Below are positions 18,251 to 28,550 of a DNA stretch of 64,000 bases, one piece after another. Positions within the stretch are counted from its first letter, which is position 1. The number at the start of each line of letters is the position of its first letter. Source of the DNA: an uncultured Flavobacteriales bacterium. GTDB lineage: Bacteria > Bacteroidota > Bacteroidia > Flavobacteriales > BACL11. Both the position numbers and the translations under genes were made by a program. The notes beneath the pieces are model-generated. The model worked only from the letters and a program-made list of their open reading frames with translations. It was not told where the DNA came from and made no database searches. Location of the stretch: NCBI GenBank assembly GCA_905478765.1, contig CAJQJY010000003.1:74488-138487 (forward strand), given 5' to 3'.

Positions 18251-20791
18251 TTACCCTTTTAATTTATCTTTTTTTTGTTTCCCTTTAGGTTTCATTATTT
18301 TCATTTCTAAAGCTGACTTATCTTTATTCAGACTTACTTTTATAGCATCTCCCTCTTTTATCTGGGCACTAATTATTTCTTCTGATAATGGATCTTCAAA
18401 ATATTTCTGAATAGCACGCTTTAAAGGTCTAGCACCAAATTTAGCGTCAAAGCCTTTATCTGCAATAAAGTCTTTAGCTTCTTTTGATATTTTAACGCTA
18501 TAACCTAGGCTAGAAATACGCTTAAGTAGACTGTCCATTTCAATATCAATAATTTTATTGATATCGTTTTTATCTAAACTATTAAACACAATCACATCAT
18601 CAATTCTATTTAAGAACTCAGGAGAAAAAGCTCTTTTTAAAGCTTTTTCAATTACTCCTTTAGAGTGAGAAGCCATATTATCCTTTTTAGCAGATGTATT
18701 GAAACCAATTCCTTGTCCAAAATCTTTTAACTGTCTTGCACCTATATTAGATGTCATAATTATAATAGTGTTCTTGAAACTAATTTTTCTTCCCAAACTA
18801 TCTGTCATTTGCCCATCATCTAAGGCCTGAAGAAGAATGTTAAATACATCAGGATGAGCTTTTTCAATTTCATCTAAAAGAATAACTGAATATGGCTTTC
18901 TTCTAACTTGTTCTGTTAGCTGGCCTCCTTCTTCATACCCTACATATCCAGGAGGAGCACCAACTAATCTACTTACTGCAAATTTTTCCATGTACTCACT
19001 CATATCTAATCTGATAAGTGCATCTTGAGAATCAAACATTTCTTCAGAAAGTGCTTTTGTAAGTTGTGTTTTTCCAACACCAGTTGGGCCTAAAAAAATA
19101 AATGAACCAATAGGCTTGCTAGGGTCTTTTAATCCAACTCTATTTCTCCTAATAGCTTTTACAACCTTTTCAACAGCTTCATTTTGTCCGATAATTTTCT
19201 TTTTGATATTATTAGTCATTGATGAAAGCTTCTTTCTTTCTTTAGATGCAACTCTGTTTACAGGTATTCCAGTCATAATTGAAACTACATCAGCTACATT
19301 TTCTTCTGATACAGTTTCTTTGTTAGCTTTTAATTCCTTTTCCCAAATATTTTGTACGTGTTCTAATTGAGATTGTATTTTTTTTTCTCTATCTCTAAGC
19401 TCAGCTGCAATTTCAAATTTTTGTTTTTTAATTGCTACTTTCTTTTTAGTTGTAATGTCAGAAAGTTGTTTTTCAATATTAGTTATGTTTTGAGGAACCT
19501 CAATATTAGTGATATGAACTCTTGATCCAGCTTCATCTAAAGCATCAATCGCTTTGTCTGGTAAAAATCTATCATTCATGTACCTGTCAGTTAGAATAAC
19601 ACATGCTTTTATTGCATCTTCAGTATATTCTACATTATGATGTTCTTCATATTTTATCTTTATATTTGTAAGTATCTCAATCGTTTCATCAACTGTAGTG
19701 GGGTTTACAATTACCTTTTGAAACCTTCTTTCTAAAGCACCATCTTTCTCAATATGTTGTCTGAATTCATCTAATGTTGTTGCGCCAATGCATTGCAGCT
19801 CTCCTCTAGCTAATGCAGGCTTAAACATATTAGAGGCATCTAATGATCCAGAAGCTCCCCCGGCTCCAACTAATGTATGAATCTCATCAATAAATAGGAT
19901 AATGTTAGGATTTTTTTCTAATTCAGAAATAATTCCTTTCATTCTTTCTTCAAATTGTCCTCTGTATTTTGTTCCTGCAACTAATGCTGCTAAATCTAGC
20001 ATTACTATTCTTTTTCCGAATAATACTCTAGAAACTTTCTTCTGAATAATTCTTAAAGCTAATCCTTCTGCAATTGCTGATTTTCCAACTCCAGGCTCCC
20101 CAACTAAAATAGGGTTGTTCTTCTTTCTTCTACTAAGTATTTGAGATACTCTCTCAATTTCTTTATGCCTTCCAACAATAGGATCTAATTTTCCGTCCTT
20201 AGCATATTGTGATAAGTCTCTGCCAAAATCATCTAAAATGGGAGTATTGCTTTTTGATGTTGTTTTTGATCTCTCTGCTTTAGAAGGGCCAAAAATATCA
20301 TCATCATTTTCTCCATCATCCATATCATCATCTAAACTAAGAGTAATGTTGTTGTTAGTTTGATTTTCGTATTCATCAAGAATTAGCTCGTAGTTAATTT
20401 TCAAATGCTTAAAGGAAATAGTTACAATATTATTTGCGTCAAGTAAAATTGCAAGTAAAACATGAATTGTTTTGATTTCATTATCACCTAAATTCTTCTG
20501 TTCCATTATTGATTTTTTGAGTATTCTTTCAGTTTGTTTTTTGAATTCAATACTATCTTTATCAACATTTGTTCTCAAATCTCTTTTTGTGATATTACTT
20601 TCGATAATTACTCGCAAGTCTTTTGGGTTAATACCAACTCCTTCTAGCACTCTAATGGCCGTACCCTTACCTTCTCTAAGTATACCCAAAAAAAGGTGTT
20701 CAATCCCAATACTTTCATCTCCTAATCTAAGAACCTCCTCTCTTACGTAAGTGAAAACATCTTTCATTCTGTTTGAAAATCCTGTGTTCAT
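18251..20791 (-). CDS. clpC: ATP-dependent Clp protease ATPase subunit ClpC
   Basis: The protein has 846 residues, a class I Clp/Hsp100 unfoldase that feeds proteins to ClpP. The N-terminal Clp-N repeats (about 1-145) are followed by an acidic linker. The first AAA+ module has Walker A GEPGVGKS (about 231-238). A central coiled region contains a UVR-type motif (KQKFEIAAELRDRE), the ClpC hallmark. The second module has GPTGVGKT, ending in a D2-small domain and a lysine-rich tail. It is divergent from gyrA; the 188-nt gap carries a good minus-strand promoter. Its 3' end borders decayed DNA. Confidence 0.94.
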   Translation of the reverse strand: MNTGFSNRMKDVFTYVREEVLRLGDESIGIEHLFLGILREGKGTAIRVLEGVGINPKDLRVIIESNITKRDLRTNVDKDSIEFKKQTERILKKSIMEQKNLGDNEIKTIHVLLAILLDANNIVTISFKHLKINYELILDEYENQTNNNITLSLDDDMDDGENDDDIFGPSKAERSKTTSKSNTPILDDFGRDLSQYAKDGKLDPIVGRHKEIERVSQILSRRKKNNPILVGEPGVGKSAIAEGLALRIIQKKVSRVLFGKRIVMLDLAALVAGTKYRGQFEERMKGIISELEKNPNIILFIDEIHTLVGAGGASGSLDASNMFKPALARGELQCIGATTLDEFRQHIEKDGALERRFQKVIVNPTTVDETIEILTNIKIKYEEHHNVEYTEDAIKACVILTDRYMNDRFLPDKAIDALDEAGSRVHITNIEVPQNITNIEKQLSDITTKKKVAIKKQKFEIAAELRDREKKIQSQLEHVQNIWEKELKANKETVSEENVADVVSIMTGIPVNRVASKERKKLSSMTNNIKKKIIGQNEAVEKVVKAIRRNRVGLKDPSKPIGSFIFLGPTGVGKTQLTKALSEEMFDSQDALIRLDMSEYMEKFAVSRLVGAPPGYVGYEEGGQLTEQVRRKPYSVILLDEIEKAHPDVFNILLQALDDGQMTDSLGRKISFKNTIIIMTSNIGARQLKDFGQGIGFNTSAKKDNMASHSKGVIEKALKRAFSPEFLNRIDDVIVFNSLDKNDINKIIDIEMDSLLKRISSLGYSVKISKEAKDFIADKGFDAKFGARPLKRAIQKYFEDPLSEEIISAQIKEGDAIKVSLNKDKSALEMKIMKPKGKQKKDKLKG

Positions 20792-20824
20792 AATTTTACT
20801 GTTTTAAGTCATTAAAAATCTTTT

Positions 20825-20857
20825 GCAAGATACCTACTAAAAATGCTCATACAACAA
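20825..20857 (-). promoter_or_regulatory. Candidate clpC promoter (TTGTTG-19-TATCTTGC)
   Basis: On the minus strand a TTGTTG box (20857-20852) lies 19 bases before TATCTTGC (20832-20825), which is close to the -33 TTG / -7 TAnnTTTG arrangement of Bacteroidota. The -7 box deviates at one position. It is 33 nt upstream of the clpC ATG. Confidence 0.5.
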
Positions 20858-20979
20858 GTGATATAGTTCAATTTTTTTAACAAAAATTGTTCATAACTCA
20901 CCTGCTATTTTTCATGCAATTTACTTCTATAAAATACGTAAATTTCTTTTATTTGTTACCTTAACGAAAATAAATAAAT

Positions 20980-23565
20980 ATGTCATTAGGCGAAAAAATT
21001 ATTCCTATCAATATTGAGGAGGAAATGAAATCAAAATACATTGATTACTCAATGTCAGTTATTGTTTCAAGAGCTTTACCAGATGTTAGAGATGGATTAA
21101 AACCAGTACACAGAAGGGTTTTATTTGGAATGCATGAATTAGGAATTAAGTCTAACACAGCATATAAAAAATCAGCAAGAATTGTAGGAGAGGTTCTTGG
21201 TAAGTTTCATCCACATGGTGATACTTCTGTATATGATGCAATGGTGCGTATGGCTCAGCCTTGGAGTTTGAGGTATATGTTGGTTGACGGTCAAGGGAAT
21301 TTTGGGTCTATTGATGGAGATAATCCTGCCGCAATGCGTTATACTGAGGCTAGAATGCGTAAAACAGCAGAAGATATGCTGTTAGATATTGATAAGGAAA
21401 CAATTGATTGGAACTTAAATTTTGATGACACTTTAAAAGAGCCATCTGTTTTGCCTTCAAGATTACCTAACTTGCTTTTAAACGGAACAACTGGTATTGC
21501 AGTTGGTATGGCTACAAATATGCCACCACACAATCTTACAGAGGTTGTAAATGGCACATTGGCATACATTGATAAAAGAGGTGATTTAGAAGTTTCTGAC
21601 TTAATGGAATATGTGAAGGCGCCTGATTTCCCAACTGGAGGTACAATTTACGGTTACGATGGTGTGCGTGCTGCTTTTGAATCGGGTAGGGGTCGTATTG
21701 TAATGAGAGGAAAAGTTAGATTTGATGAATCTGGAACTAGAGAGCAAATCATAGTAGATGAGATTCCTTATATGGTGAATAAAGCTAATATGATTAAGCA
21801 AACTGCTGATTTGGTTAATTCTAAGAAATTAGATGGTATTGCTGATATTAGAGATGAGTCTGATAGAAATGGAATGCGTATTGTTTATGATTTAAAGCGT
21901 GATGCAATTCCAAATATTGTGCTAAATAAATTGTATAAGTACACTGCATTACAGTCCTCATTTTCAGTTAATAACATCGCATTAGTAAAGGGTAGGCCTG
22001 AGCTATTAAACTTAAAACAATTAATTGGGCATTTTGTTGATCACAGACATGAAGTATTAATTAGAAAAACAAAATATGAATTAGCAGCTGCTGAGAAAAG
22101 AGCTCATATTTTAGAAGGTTTACTTATTGCTTTGGATAATTTGGATGCAGTAATTAAATTAATCCGTTCTTCAAGAACTCCTGAAGATGCAAGAAATGGT
22201 TTGATTTCGAATTTTAAATTATCAGAAATACAAGCAAGAGCAATTCTTGATTTAAGATTACAGAAATTAACTGGTCTTGAAATGAATAAGATTAAAGCTG
22301 AACATGCTGAAATCATGGAAAAAATTATGGGTTTAAACTTAATTTTATCTGATGAAGATTTAAGGTATACTATACTTTCAGATGATTTGAAAGAAGTAAA
22401 AGAAAAGTATGGTGATGCAAGAAGATCAAATATTGAATATTCTGCATCAGAGGTGAGCATTGAAGATATGATACCAAATGAAGAGGTGTTAATTACAATT
22501 TCTCATTTAGGTTATATTAAAAGAACATCTTTAAGTGAATATAGAGCTCAAAATAGAGGAGGTGTTGGAAGTAGAGGAGCTACTACTAGAGATGAAGATT
22601 TTGTTGAAGAAATGATTATGGCAAATAATCATGATTACATGTTATTCTTTACTGAACAGGGTAGATGTTTCTGGTTAAAAGTATATGAAATTCCTGAGGG
22701 AGGTAAAACGGCCAAAGGTAGAGCTATTCAAAATATGATTAACTTACCAAAGGATGACAAAGTTATGGCTTATGTAAATACTAAAGACTTGAAGGATGAA
22801 GAATATATTAACTCACACTATATAGTAATGTGTACCAAGAAAGGTGTGGTTAAAAAGACATCTTTAGAGCAGTATTCTCGTCCTAGAACAAATGGCATTA
22901 ATGCAATTACAATCCGTGAAGGCGATCAATTATTAGAAGCTAAAATGACTACAGGTTCTTCTCAAATTATGATGGCAGTTAAATCTGGTAAATCAATCCG
23001 ATTTGAAGAGGAAAAAGTAAGATCAATGGGTAGAACTGCAGCTGGAGTACGGGGTATAAGACTGGCGGATGACAATGATGAAGTTATTGGTATGATTTGT
23101 ATTGATGATTTAGAATCATCAGTATTAGTTGTTTCAGATAATGGATACGGAAAACGTTCTGCAGTTGAGGATTATAGGATTACAAATAGAGGAGGTAAAG
23201 GAGTGAAAACAATTAACATTACTGAGAAAACAGGTTACTTAATATCTCTTAAAAATGTAACTGATGCTGATGATTTAATGGTAATAAATAAATCAGGAAT
23301 TACAATTAGAATAGGTGTTGATACTTTAAGAGTAATGGGTAGAGCAACTCAAGGTGTTAAGATTATTAGACTTAGAGATGAAGATAAAATTGCATCTGTA
23401 GCTAAAGTTTCAAAATTTGAAGAAGAAGAGGCGGTTTTACTTGATGAAGATGGAAATGTAATTGAATCACCTTCTGCTGAAGGAGAAATACATGCAACTG
23501 ATACGTCATATGAAAATACTGAAAATAATGATACGAATAACGAAGATAATAATGAAGAAAGCTAA
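20980..23565 (+). CDS. gyrA: DNA gyrase subunit A
   Basis: The protein has 861 residues, the DNA-cleaving subunit of gyrase. The winged-helix and tower region shows [27 protein letters not shown] and the catalytic Tyr121 in [10 protein letters not shown]. The C-terminal six-bladed beta-pinwheel includes a GyrA-box-like QNRGGVG, which favours GyrA over ParC. The extreme C-terminus is a disordered acidic Asn/Asp/Glu tail. The residue equivalent to E. coli Ser83 is Thr82, with Asp86 equivalent to Asp87. A near-consensus -7 box (TTTATTTG) lies at 20948-20955. Confidence 0.93.
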   Translation: MSLGEKIIPINIEEEMKSKYIDYSMSVIVSRALPDVRDGLKPVHRRVLFGMHELGIKSNTAYKKSARIVGEVLGKFHPHGDTSVYDAMVRMAQPWSLRYMLVDGQGNFGSIDGDNPAAMRYTEARMRKTAEDMLLDIDKETIDWNLNFDDTLKEPSVLPSRLPNLLLNGTTGIAVGMATNMPPHNLTEVVNGTLAYIDKRGDLEVSDLMEYVKAPDFPTGGTIYGYDGVRAAFESGRGRIVMRGKVRFDESGTREQIIVDEIPYMVNKANMIKQTADLVNSKKLDGIADIRDESDRNGMRIVYDLKRDAIPNIVLNKLYKYTALQSSFSVNNIALVKGRPELLNLKQLIGHFVDHRHEVLIRKTKYELAAAEKRAHILEGLLIALDNLDAVIKLIRSSRTPEDARNGLISNFKLSEIQARAILDLRLQKLTGLEMNKIKAEHAEIMEKIMGLNLILSDEDLRYTILSDDLKEVKEKYGDARRSNIEYSASEVSIEDMIPNEEVLITISHLGYIKRTSLSEYRAQNRGGVGSRGATTRDEDFVEEMIMANNHDYMLFFTEQGRCFWLKVYEIPEGGKTAKGRAIQNMINLPKDDKVMAYVNTKDLKDEEYINSHYIVMCTKKGVVKKTSLEQYSRPRTNGINAITIREGDQLLEAKMTTGSSQIMMAVKSGKSIRFEEEKVRSMGRTAAGVRGIRLADDNDEVIGMICIDDLESSVLVVSDNGYGKRSAVEDYRITNRGGKGVKTINITEKTGYLISLKNVTDADDLMVINKSGITIRIGVDTLRVMGRATQGVKIIRLRDEDKIASVAKVSKFEEEEAVLLDEDGNVIESPSAEGEIHATDTSYENTENNDTNNEDNNEES

Positions 23566-23569
23566 TAAC

Positions 23570-24787
23570 ATGAAAAGAATATTTTTAACTATTATAATAT
23601 CTGTTTTGACAATTGTAACATTTGCTCAATCACAGAATATTACATCATCGGCAATTATTTTCAAGCAATACAACTCAGAAAAGGATAAAGCAAAAAAAGA
23701 AATTAAAATAATTGAGGCTAAAGATTATATTGATTTAGCATATGAAAATGCTTCTACATCAAACGAACCTAAGATGTGGATGTATAGAGCTCAGATTTAT
23801 AAAATAATTGCTTTTAACTACTCTAATTTAGATTCTCAAGCTATTTTTAAGGCAACAGAATCTCATGTTCAATGCATGCAACCACATCCAAAGAAAAAAA
23901 ATAAGATTGTAATTTACAAGAAGTGGCCAGAGCAGGAGGTATTTAATGGATTAATGCAGTGTGCTAATAAATTATTTAACTTAGCGGTTGAATCTTATCA
24001 AGAAGGAAAGTATCAAGAATCTCTTGATTATTACAAGCCAATTCATGGTGTAATTGATTTAGATAAAGAAGGGCAGTTAAAAAGCATTAAAATTACTAAA
24101 GAATCATTAATTCACAACTCATATTTATGTTCTAAATCATTGAAAAACAATGACTTATCAAGATTTTTTTTACAGAAATTAATGGATATTAATTCTACTA
24201 AACCAAGTATTTATTCTGCAATGAGTGCTATTTATTTAGAAGAAGGAGATCATAATAAGGCCTTAGAAATTCTTGATAGTGGAAGAAAGCTATTTAGTTC
24301 AGATCAAGGATTAGTTAATGATGAGATAAATTTATACATACAGCTTGGAAGAACCGAGGAATTAATTACTAAAGTAACTATGAGTATTGCAGCTTACCCT
24401 CAAAATGTCTCTTATTACGTAATTAGAGGTACTTGCTATCAAAATACTGATGATTTAGAAAAGGCAATTCAAGACTATAAAGTGGCATTAACTATTGACC
24501 CCGATAATTTAACTGCTTTAAATAATATTTCAAGTTGTTATTTAAAGCAAACTGAACCAATTGTTAAAAAGTTAAATGCTTTATCCTACAACCAAACTAC
24601 AAAGTATAATATATATAAGGGGCAGCTTAAAGAAATATACTTAGCAGCCTTACCAAACTTAGAGCATTACATTCAATTAGAGCCTAATGATAAACCATTA
24701 TTAAACGTATTGGCTGAGATTTATTACAAACTTGAAATGTATAAAGAGTCAAAAGAAACTAAAGCTAAATTAGCTACTTTAAAATAA
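23570..24787 (+). CDS. Secreted tetratricopeptide-repeat protein
   Basis: The protein has 405 residues from the ATG at 23570, chosen because it gives a clean signal peptide (MKRIFLTIIISVLTIVTFAQ, cut after Ala-Gln) and lies just after the gyrA stop. Longer in-frame starts lie inside gyrA and add a charged leader. The mature protein is made of TPR-like helical pairs: KMWMYRAQIYKI, AMSAIYLEEGDHNKALEIL, YVIRGTCYQNTDDLEKAIQDYKVAL and LNVLAEIYYKLEMYKESKE. It is probably a periplasmic or outer-membrane-associated scaffold. It may be co-transcribed with gyrA. Partners are unknown. Confidence 0.75.
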   Translation: MKRIFLTIIISVLTIVTFAQSQNITSSAIIFKQYNSEKDKAKKEIKIIEAKDYIDLAYENASTSNEPKMWMYRAQIYKIIAFNYSNLDSQAIFKATESHVQCMQPHPKKKNKIVIYKKWPEQEVFNGLMQCANKLFNLAVESYQEGKYQESLDYYKPIHGVIDLDKEGQLKSIKITKESLIHNSYLCSKSLKNNDLSRFFLQKLMDINSTKPSIYSAMSAIYLEEGDHNKALEILDSGRKLFSSDQGLVNDEINLYIQLGRTEELITKVTMSIAAYPQNVSYYVIRGTCYQNTDDLEKAIQDYKVALTIDPDNLTALNNISSCYLKQTEPIVKKLNALSYNQTTKYNIYKGQLKEIYLAALPNLEHYIQLEPNDKPLLNVLAEIYYKLEMYKESKETKAKLATLK

Positions 24788-24800
24788 TATAACAAATAGT

Positions 24801-24822
24801 TGGGAGGTAATACTCCCATTTA
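24801..24822 (+). terminator. Probable terminator after the TPR gene
   Basis: TGGGAG (24801-24806) pairs with CTCCCA (24813-24818) across the loop GTAATA, followed by TTTATT. The stem is short, but its position, 14 nt after the stop codon, fits. Confidence 0.6.
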
Positions 24823-24900
24823 TTCAAACTTTATAATTTAACATAATATTAATTATAGGACAAAATGAGCTGTTCATTTATATCTAGTAACTATAAAATA

Positions 24901-25320
24901 TTAAGATTTTGAAACAACTTTATAATCTACTCCTCCATAATTAAATCCTGTTGAGATTTTAGTATTTAATAAGAGTTTAGCAATTGGTGCTGAATTTGAA
25001 ATGCAGTAAATAGTTCTACTGTTAATTACAATTTTTCCAAAAGGAATTGAAATAAGAAAAACTTCAGTTTCAGTAATAATCAAATCAGCTTTTTTTTCTT
25101 GTAATTCCTTTATAAATTGCTGTACTTTTAAAATTTCAGTTTCAAACTTTCTAATTTCAATCTGTGCCATTTCTCGGCTAGTTTCAAATTTATCTCCTGC
25201 ACTACTTTTTGTGTCAGAATTACGGGATATAATTGCTGATTCTAAATTTAGATTTAAGAATTTTAATTTGTTTTTTAACTGACTTAACAGTTCAGATATT
25301 ACATCTGACTTTTGCAACAT
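24901..25320 (-). CDS. GreA/GreB-like small protein
   Basis: The protein has 139 residues: an N-terminal helical coiled coil (about 1-75, KFETEILKVQQFIKELQ) and a C-terminal beta domain. The end, YCISNSAPIAKLLLN, then GFNYGGVDYKVV, aligns by eye with the GreA C-terminal pattern SPLGRALLGKK...GG..YEI. I therefore suggest a GreA/GreB fold, known for rescuing backtracked RNA polymerase. The acidic tip residues needed for transcript cleavage are not obvious, so it may only bind polymerase. It follows the DEAD-box helicase gene after two bases, in the same operon. Confidence 0.6.
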   Translation of the reverse strand: MLQKSDVISELLSQLKNKLKFLNLNLESAIISRNSDTKSSAGDKFETSREMAQIEIRKFETEILKVQQFIKELQEKKADLIITETEVFLISIPFGKIVINSRTIYCISNSAPIAKLLLNTKISTGFNYGGVDYKVVSKS

Positions 25321-25322
25321 TC

Positions 25323-26669
25323 TTATTTCTTTCTTAAATTAACTCCTTTATCACCTCTTGATTTTGGCCTTTTATATTTTCTAGCCCTAGCTTTACGCCA
25401 TTGATCTCTGTCATTAACTTGCTGATTTTTTTCACTTTTTTCATGAAATCCAGAGTTTTCTCTTTCTACTTTCTTAATATTTCTGAAAATATTTTTACCA
25501 TTGGCCCTATGTTCTTCAGTAGTTAATTGTTGTGTGATTTCAACTTTCTCAGGCATTTCTCTTAGTGGAATTTCAATCCCCATTAATTCCTCAATATTAT
25601 TTTTGTAATATTCTTCTTTTTCAGTAAAGAATAATATTGATTTTCCTTCTTGCTCAGCCCTACCAGTTCTACCAATTCTGTGCATGTAATTCTCAGCAAA
25701 AGTTGGTGTGTCAAAATTAATTACATGAGATATTTTATCTAAATCTAATCCTCTCGCAATAATATCAGTAGCTATTAATATCCTAACTTTTCCTTCATCA
25801 TATTGGTTAATAGACCTAAATCTATAATTCTGTGATTTATTAGAGTGAATTACTGCTAACTCAGAAAGATAGAAATCTGACATTGCTTCATATAACCTAT
25901 CAGCAATTTTCTTGCTTGACACGAAAATTAACACCTTTTTAATCTCATCTTTATCAGCTAATAAATTTACTAACAGATTCTCCTTAGTGTAATAATTTGG
26001 GACAGCATATTTAGTTTGGGAAATATTATCAAGTGGTGTACCACTTAAAGCAATTTGTACTTTTTCAGGTTTACTCAAAAAACTATCAATCAACTCCGAT
26101 ACATCCTCAGTCATAGTTGCTGAGAACATAATATTTTGTTTCTTCTTTGGTAAAAGCTCAAAGATATTTGTAAGTTGATATCTGAAACCTAAATCTAGCA
26201 TTAAATCAACTTCATCAATTACAACTTTTTTGATTCCTTTTAATTGTAAAGCCCGGCAGAGTGCTAAATCATATAATCTTCCAGGTGTAGCAACAACAAT
26301 ATCAGCACCTTCTTGTAGCCCAACCTTCTGTGTATTCATGTTAGTCCCTCCATAAACTCCTACAATTCTGCAATCAACGTATTCAGTTAATTCTTTTAGC
26401 GTTTCAACTACTTGAGCAACAAGTTCCCTTGTAGGTACTAAAATCAATATTCTAGGATTATTCTGATTAGAATAACTTAATTCTTGAAGCAATGGTAAAC
26501 AATAAGCAATAGTTTTTCCAGTTCCAGTTTGTGCAATTCCTACTAAGTCCTTCCCTGCTAGTATTTTAGAAAAAGTTTCTTCCTGTATAGGAGTTTGTTT
26601 CTCAAAACCTAAATCATTAATTGCATTTCGTAATTGTTTATTAAGATTTACTTCTGCAAATTTACTCAT
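25323..26669 (-). CDS. DEAD-box ATP-dependent RNA helicase
   Basis: The protein has 448 residues. All core motifs are present: the Q-motif region (FEKQTPIQEETF), motif I AQTGTGKT, Ia PTREL, TPGR, motif II DEVD in place of DEAD, III SAT, IV-V IATDIIARGLD and VI HRIGRTGR. A basic C-terminal tail (KARARKYKRPKSR) probably binds RNA. The enzyme remodels RNA, most likely in ribosome assembly or mRNA decay. It lies between an ABC-F gene (three-base gap) and the GreA-like gene. Confidence 0.92.
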   Translation of the reverse strand: MSKFAEVNLNKQLRNAINDLGFEKQTPIQEETFSKILAGKDLVGIAQTGTGKTIAYCLPLLQELSYSNQNNPRILILVPTRELVAQVVETLKELTEYVDCRIVGVYGGTNMNTQKVGLQEGADIVVATPGRLYDLALCRALQLKGIKKVVIDEVDLMLDLGFRYQLTNIFELLPKKKQNIMFSATMTEDVSELIDSFLSKPEKVQIALSGTPLDNISQTKYAVPNYYTKENLLVNLLADKDEIKKVLIFVSSKKIADRLYEAMSDFYLSELAVIHSNKSQNYRFRSINQYDEGKVRILIATDIIARGLDLDKISHVINFDTPTFAENYMHRIGRTGRAEQEGKSILFFTEKEEYYKNNIEELMGIEIPLREMPEKVEITQQLTTEEHRANGKNIFRNIKKVERENSGFHEKSEKNQQVNDRDQWRKARARKYKRPKSRGDKGVNLRKK

Positions 26670-26672
26670 AGT

Positions 26673-28550
26673 CTATTGTTGTTTTTCATCTAATTCCATC
26701 CATCTCATTTCTTTTTCGTCAATCAGATTGATTATTTTCCCTAGTCTTTCACTAATACTCATCATTAAATCCATATCTATATTAGGATTTTGAATGATGG
26801 ATTCAAGTTCTTTTCTCTCTGCTTCTAATTTTTCTAAATCTTTCTCCAAATTATCATATTCAAACTTTTCGTTAAAAGTAAGTTTTTTTCTTATAGATTT
26901 TATCTTTGTATTTTCTTTTTCAAGATGCTGAATCTTTTTAAATTCTTTTTCCTCTTGTATTTGTTTTTCTCTGTATTCTGAATAAGTGCAATAATGATCT
27001 TCTATTATTCCTTTTCCTTTAAAAACAAACAAATGCTCAGTAAGTTTATCCATAAAGAATCTATCATGAGATACCAAAATCAAACATCCTTTGTATTGTA
27101 AGAGAAATTCTTCAAGCTTTGTTAATGTCAGCAAATCAAGGTCATTTGTTGGTTCATCAAGTATTAAGAAGTTTGGATTTTTCATTAAAACAGTAAGTAA
27201 ATGAAGTCTTCTTTTTTCTCCACCACTTAATCGTTTTACTTCAGTAAATTGCATTTCTGGAGTAAACATAAAATGCTCTAAAAGTTGTGATGCACTCACC
27301 TTTCTTTTGTCTGACATTACAATAAATTCTGCAATATCTTTAAGTACAGTTATTACTCTTCTATCTTCATCTACACCAAAACTTCCTTGAGTAAAATACC
27401 CGTAATTTATTGTAGCCCCTAGCTTTATTTTTCCACCATCTGGTTTTTCTTTTCCTGTAATAATATTTAAAAAAGTAGATTTTCCAACGCCATTTTTACC
27501 TAAGATTCCTATTCTTTCTCCTTTTTTAAAAGTGTAATCAAAACCATCAAGGATTGTTAAATTTCCGTAAGTTTTTTTGATGTTCTTAAGCTCAAGAATT
27601 TTCCCACCTATCCTATCCATCTTCACATCAATATTCAGTTCTTGTTTTACTCTTTTTGATGTAGCTTTTTTCTTAACTACATTAAAGTTATCTATTCTTG
27701 CTTTTGATTTTGTTCCTCTAGCTTTTGGTTGTCTTCTTATCCATTCCAACTCTTTTTTCATGAGTTTTTGAGCCTTTGCAACTTCTACATCAAAATTACT
27801 TTCCCTTGCAGCTTTTTTTTCTAAAAAATAAGAAAAATTTCCTTTATGATGATATAAGTTACCTCCCTCTAGTTCAATGATATGATTACATGATCTTTCA
27901 AGAAAATACCTATCATGTGTTACCATTAAAAGTGTAATTTTTTCTTGCTGTAAATATTTTTCTAACCACTCAATCATTGAAATATCTAAATGATTAGTTG
28001 GCTCATCTAACAAAAGGATATCAGCATTTTCTAATAATATAAGTGCTAATGACAATCTTTTTTTCTGACCACCTGATAATTCGCATACTTTTTGTTCAAA
28101 GTTTGAGATGTTAAATTTGGAGAGTATTTTTTTGCTCCTTCTTTGATAATCCCAAGCGTTTTCTTGCTCCATTTTAGCAGTTAAATCTTCAAGTATTTTT
28201 TGAGATTTTGTGCTATTTTCTTTACAGTGCAAATCAACTGCCTTTTCATAGTCAGTAACTAGTATACTTATCTTGTTATGCTTACTATTTATCAGTTCAT
28301 TTATTGTAAAGTTATCATCAAATATAGCATCTTGTTGAAGGTAGGAAACTTTACATTTATTCCTAAAAATTACTTCACCTTCATCAGCATTATCTATTCC
28401 TGCAATAATTTTTAACATTGTCGATTTACCAGTACCATTACTTGCAATTAAAGCCACCTTATCTCCTTGAGCTAAACCAAAATTTAATCCTTCAAAAAGA
28501 ATTCGTTCTCCAAAATTTTTACCTAGATTTTCTACAGCTAATAAATTCAT
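26673..28550 (-). CDS. ABC-F family ATPase (Uup-like)
   Basis: The protein has 625 residues with two ABC ATPase domains and no membrane segments, as in ABC-F translation factors. The first domain shows Walker A GTGKST and LSGGQKKRLSL with LLDEPTNHLD. The second has GKNGVGKST and LSGGEKRRLHLL with LDEPTNDLD. The linker is basic (RRQPKARGTKSKAR). A C-terminal coiled coil of about 80 residues (KIQHLEKENTKIK...LEKLEAERKELE) resembles the Uup nucleic-acid-binding domain. It probably acts on ribosomes or nucleic acids. It overlaps the upstream flavoprotein gene by four bases. Confidence 0.9.
   Translation of the reverse strand: MNLLAVENLGKNFGERILFEGLNFGLAQGDKVALIASNGTGKSTMLKIIAGIDNADEGEVIFRNKCKVSYLQQDAIFDDNFTINELINSKHNKISILVTDYEKAVDLHCKENSTKSQKILEDLTAKMEQENAWDYQRRSKKILSKFNISNFEQKVCELSGGQKKRLSLALILLENADILLLDEPTNHLDISMIEWLEKYLQQEKITLLMVTHDRYFLERSCNHIIELEGGNLYHHKGNFSYFLEKKAARESNFDVEVAKAQKLMKKELEWIRRQPKARGTKSKARIDNFNVVKKKATSKRVKQELNIDVKMDRIGGKILELKNIKKTYGNLTILDGFDYTFKKGERIGILGKNGVGKSTFLNIITGKEKPDGGKIKLGATINYGYFTQGSFGVDEDRRVITVLKDIAEFIVMSDKRKVSASQLLEHFMFTPEMQFTEVKRLSGGEKRRLHLLTVLMKNPNFLILDEPTNDLDLLTLTKLEEFLLQYKGCLILVSHDRFFMDKLTEHLFVFKGKGIIEDHYCTYSEYREKQIQEEKEFKKIQHLEKENTKIKSIRKKLTFNEKFEYDNLEKDLEKLEAERKELESIIQNPNIDMDLMMSISERLGKIINLIDEKEMRWMELDEKQQ

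Noticed and set aside
20870-20895. Operator-like imperfect palindrome (AACAAAAATTGTT) between clpC and gyrA
   Set aside because: It is short and AT-only in an AT-rich gap, so it is expected by chance; no second copy was found.
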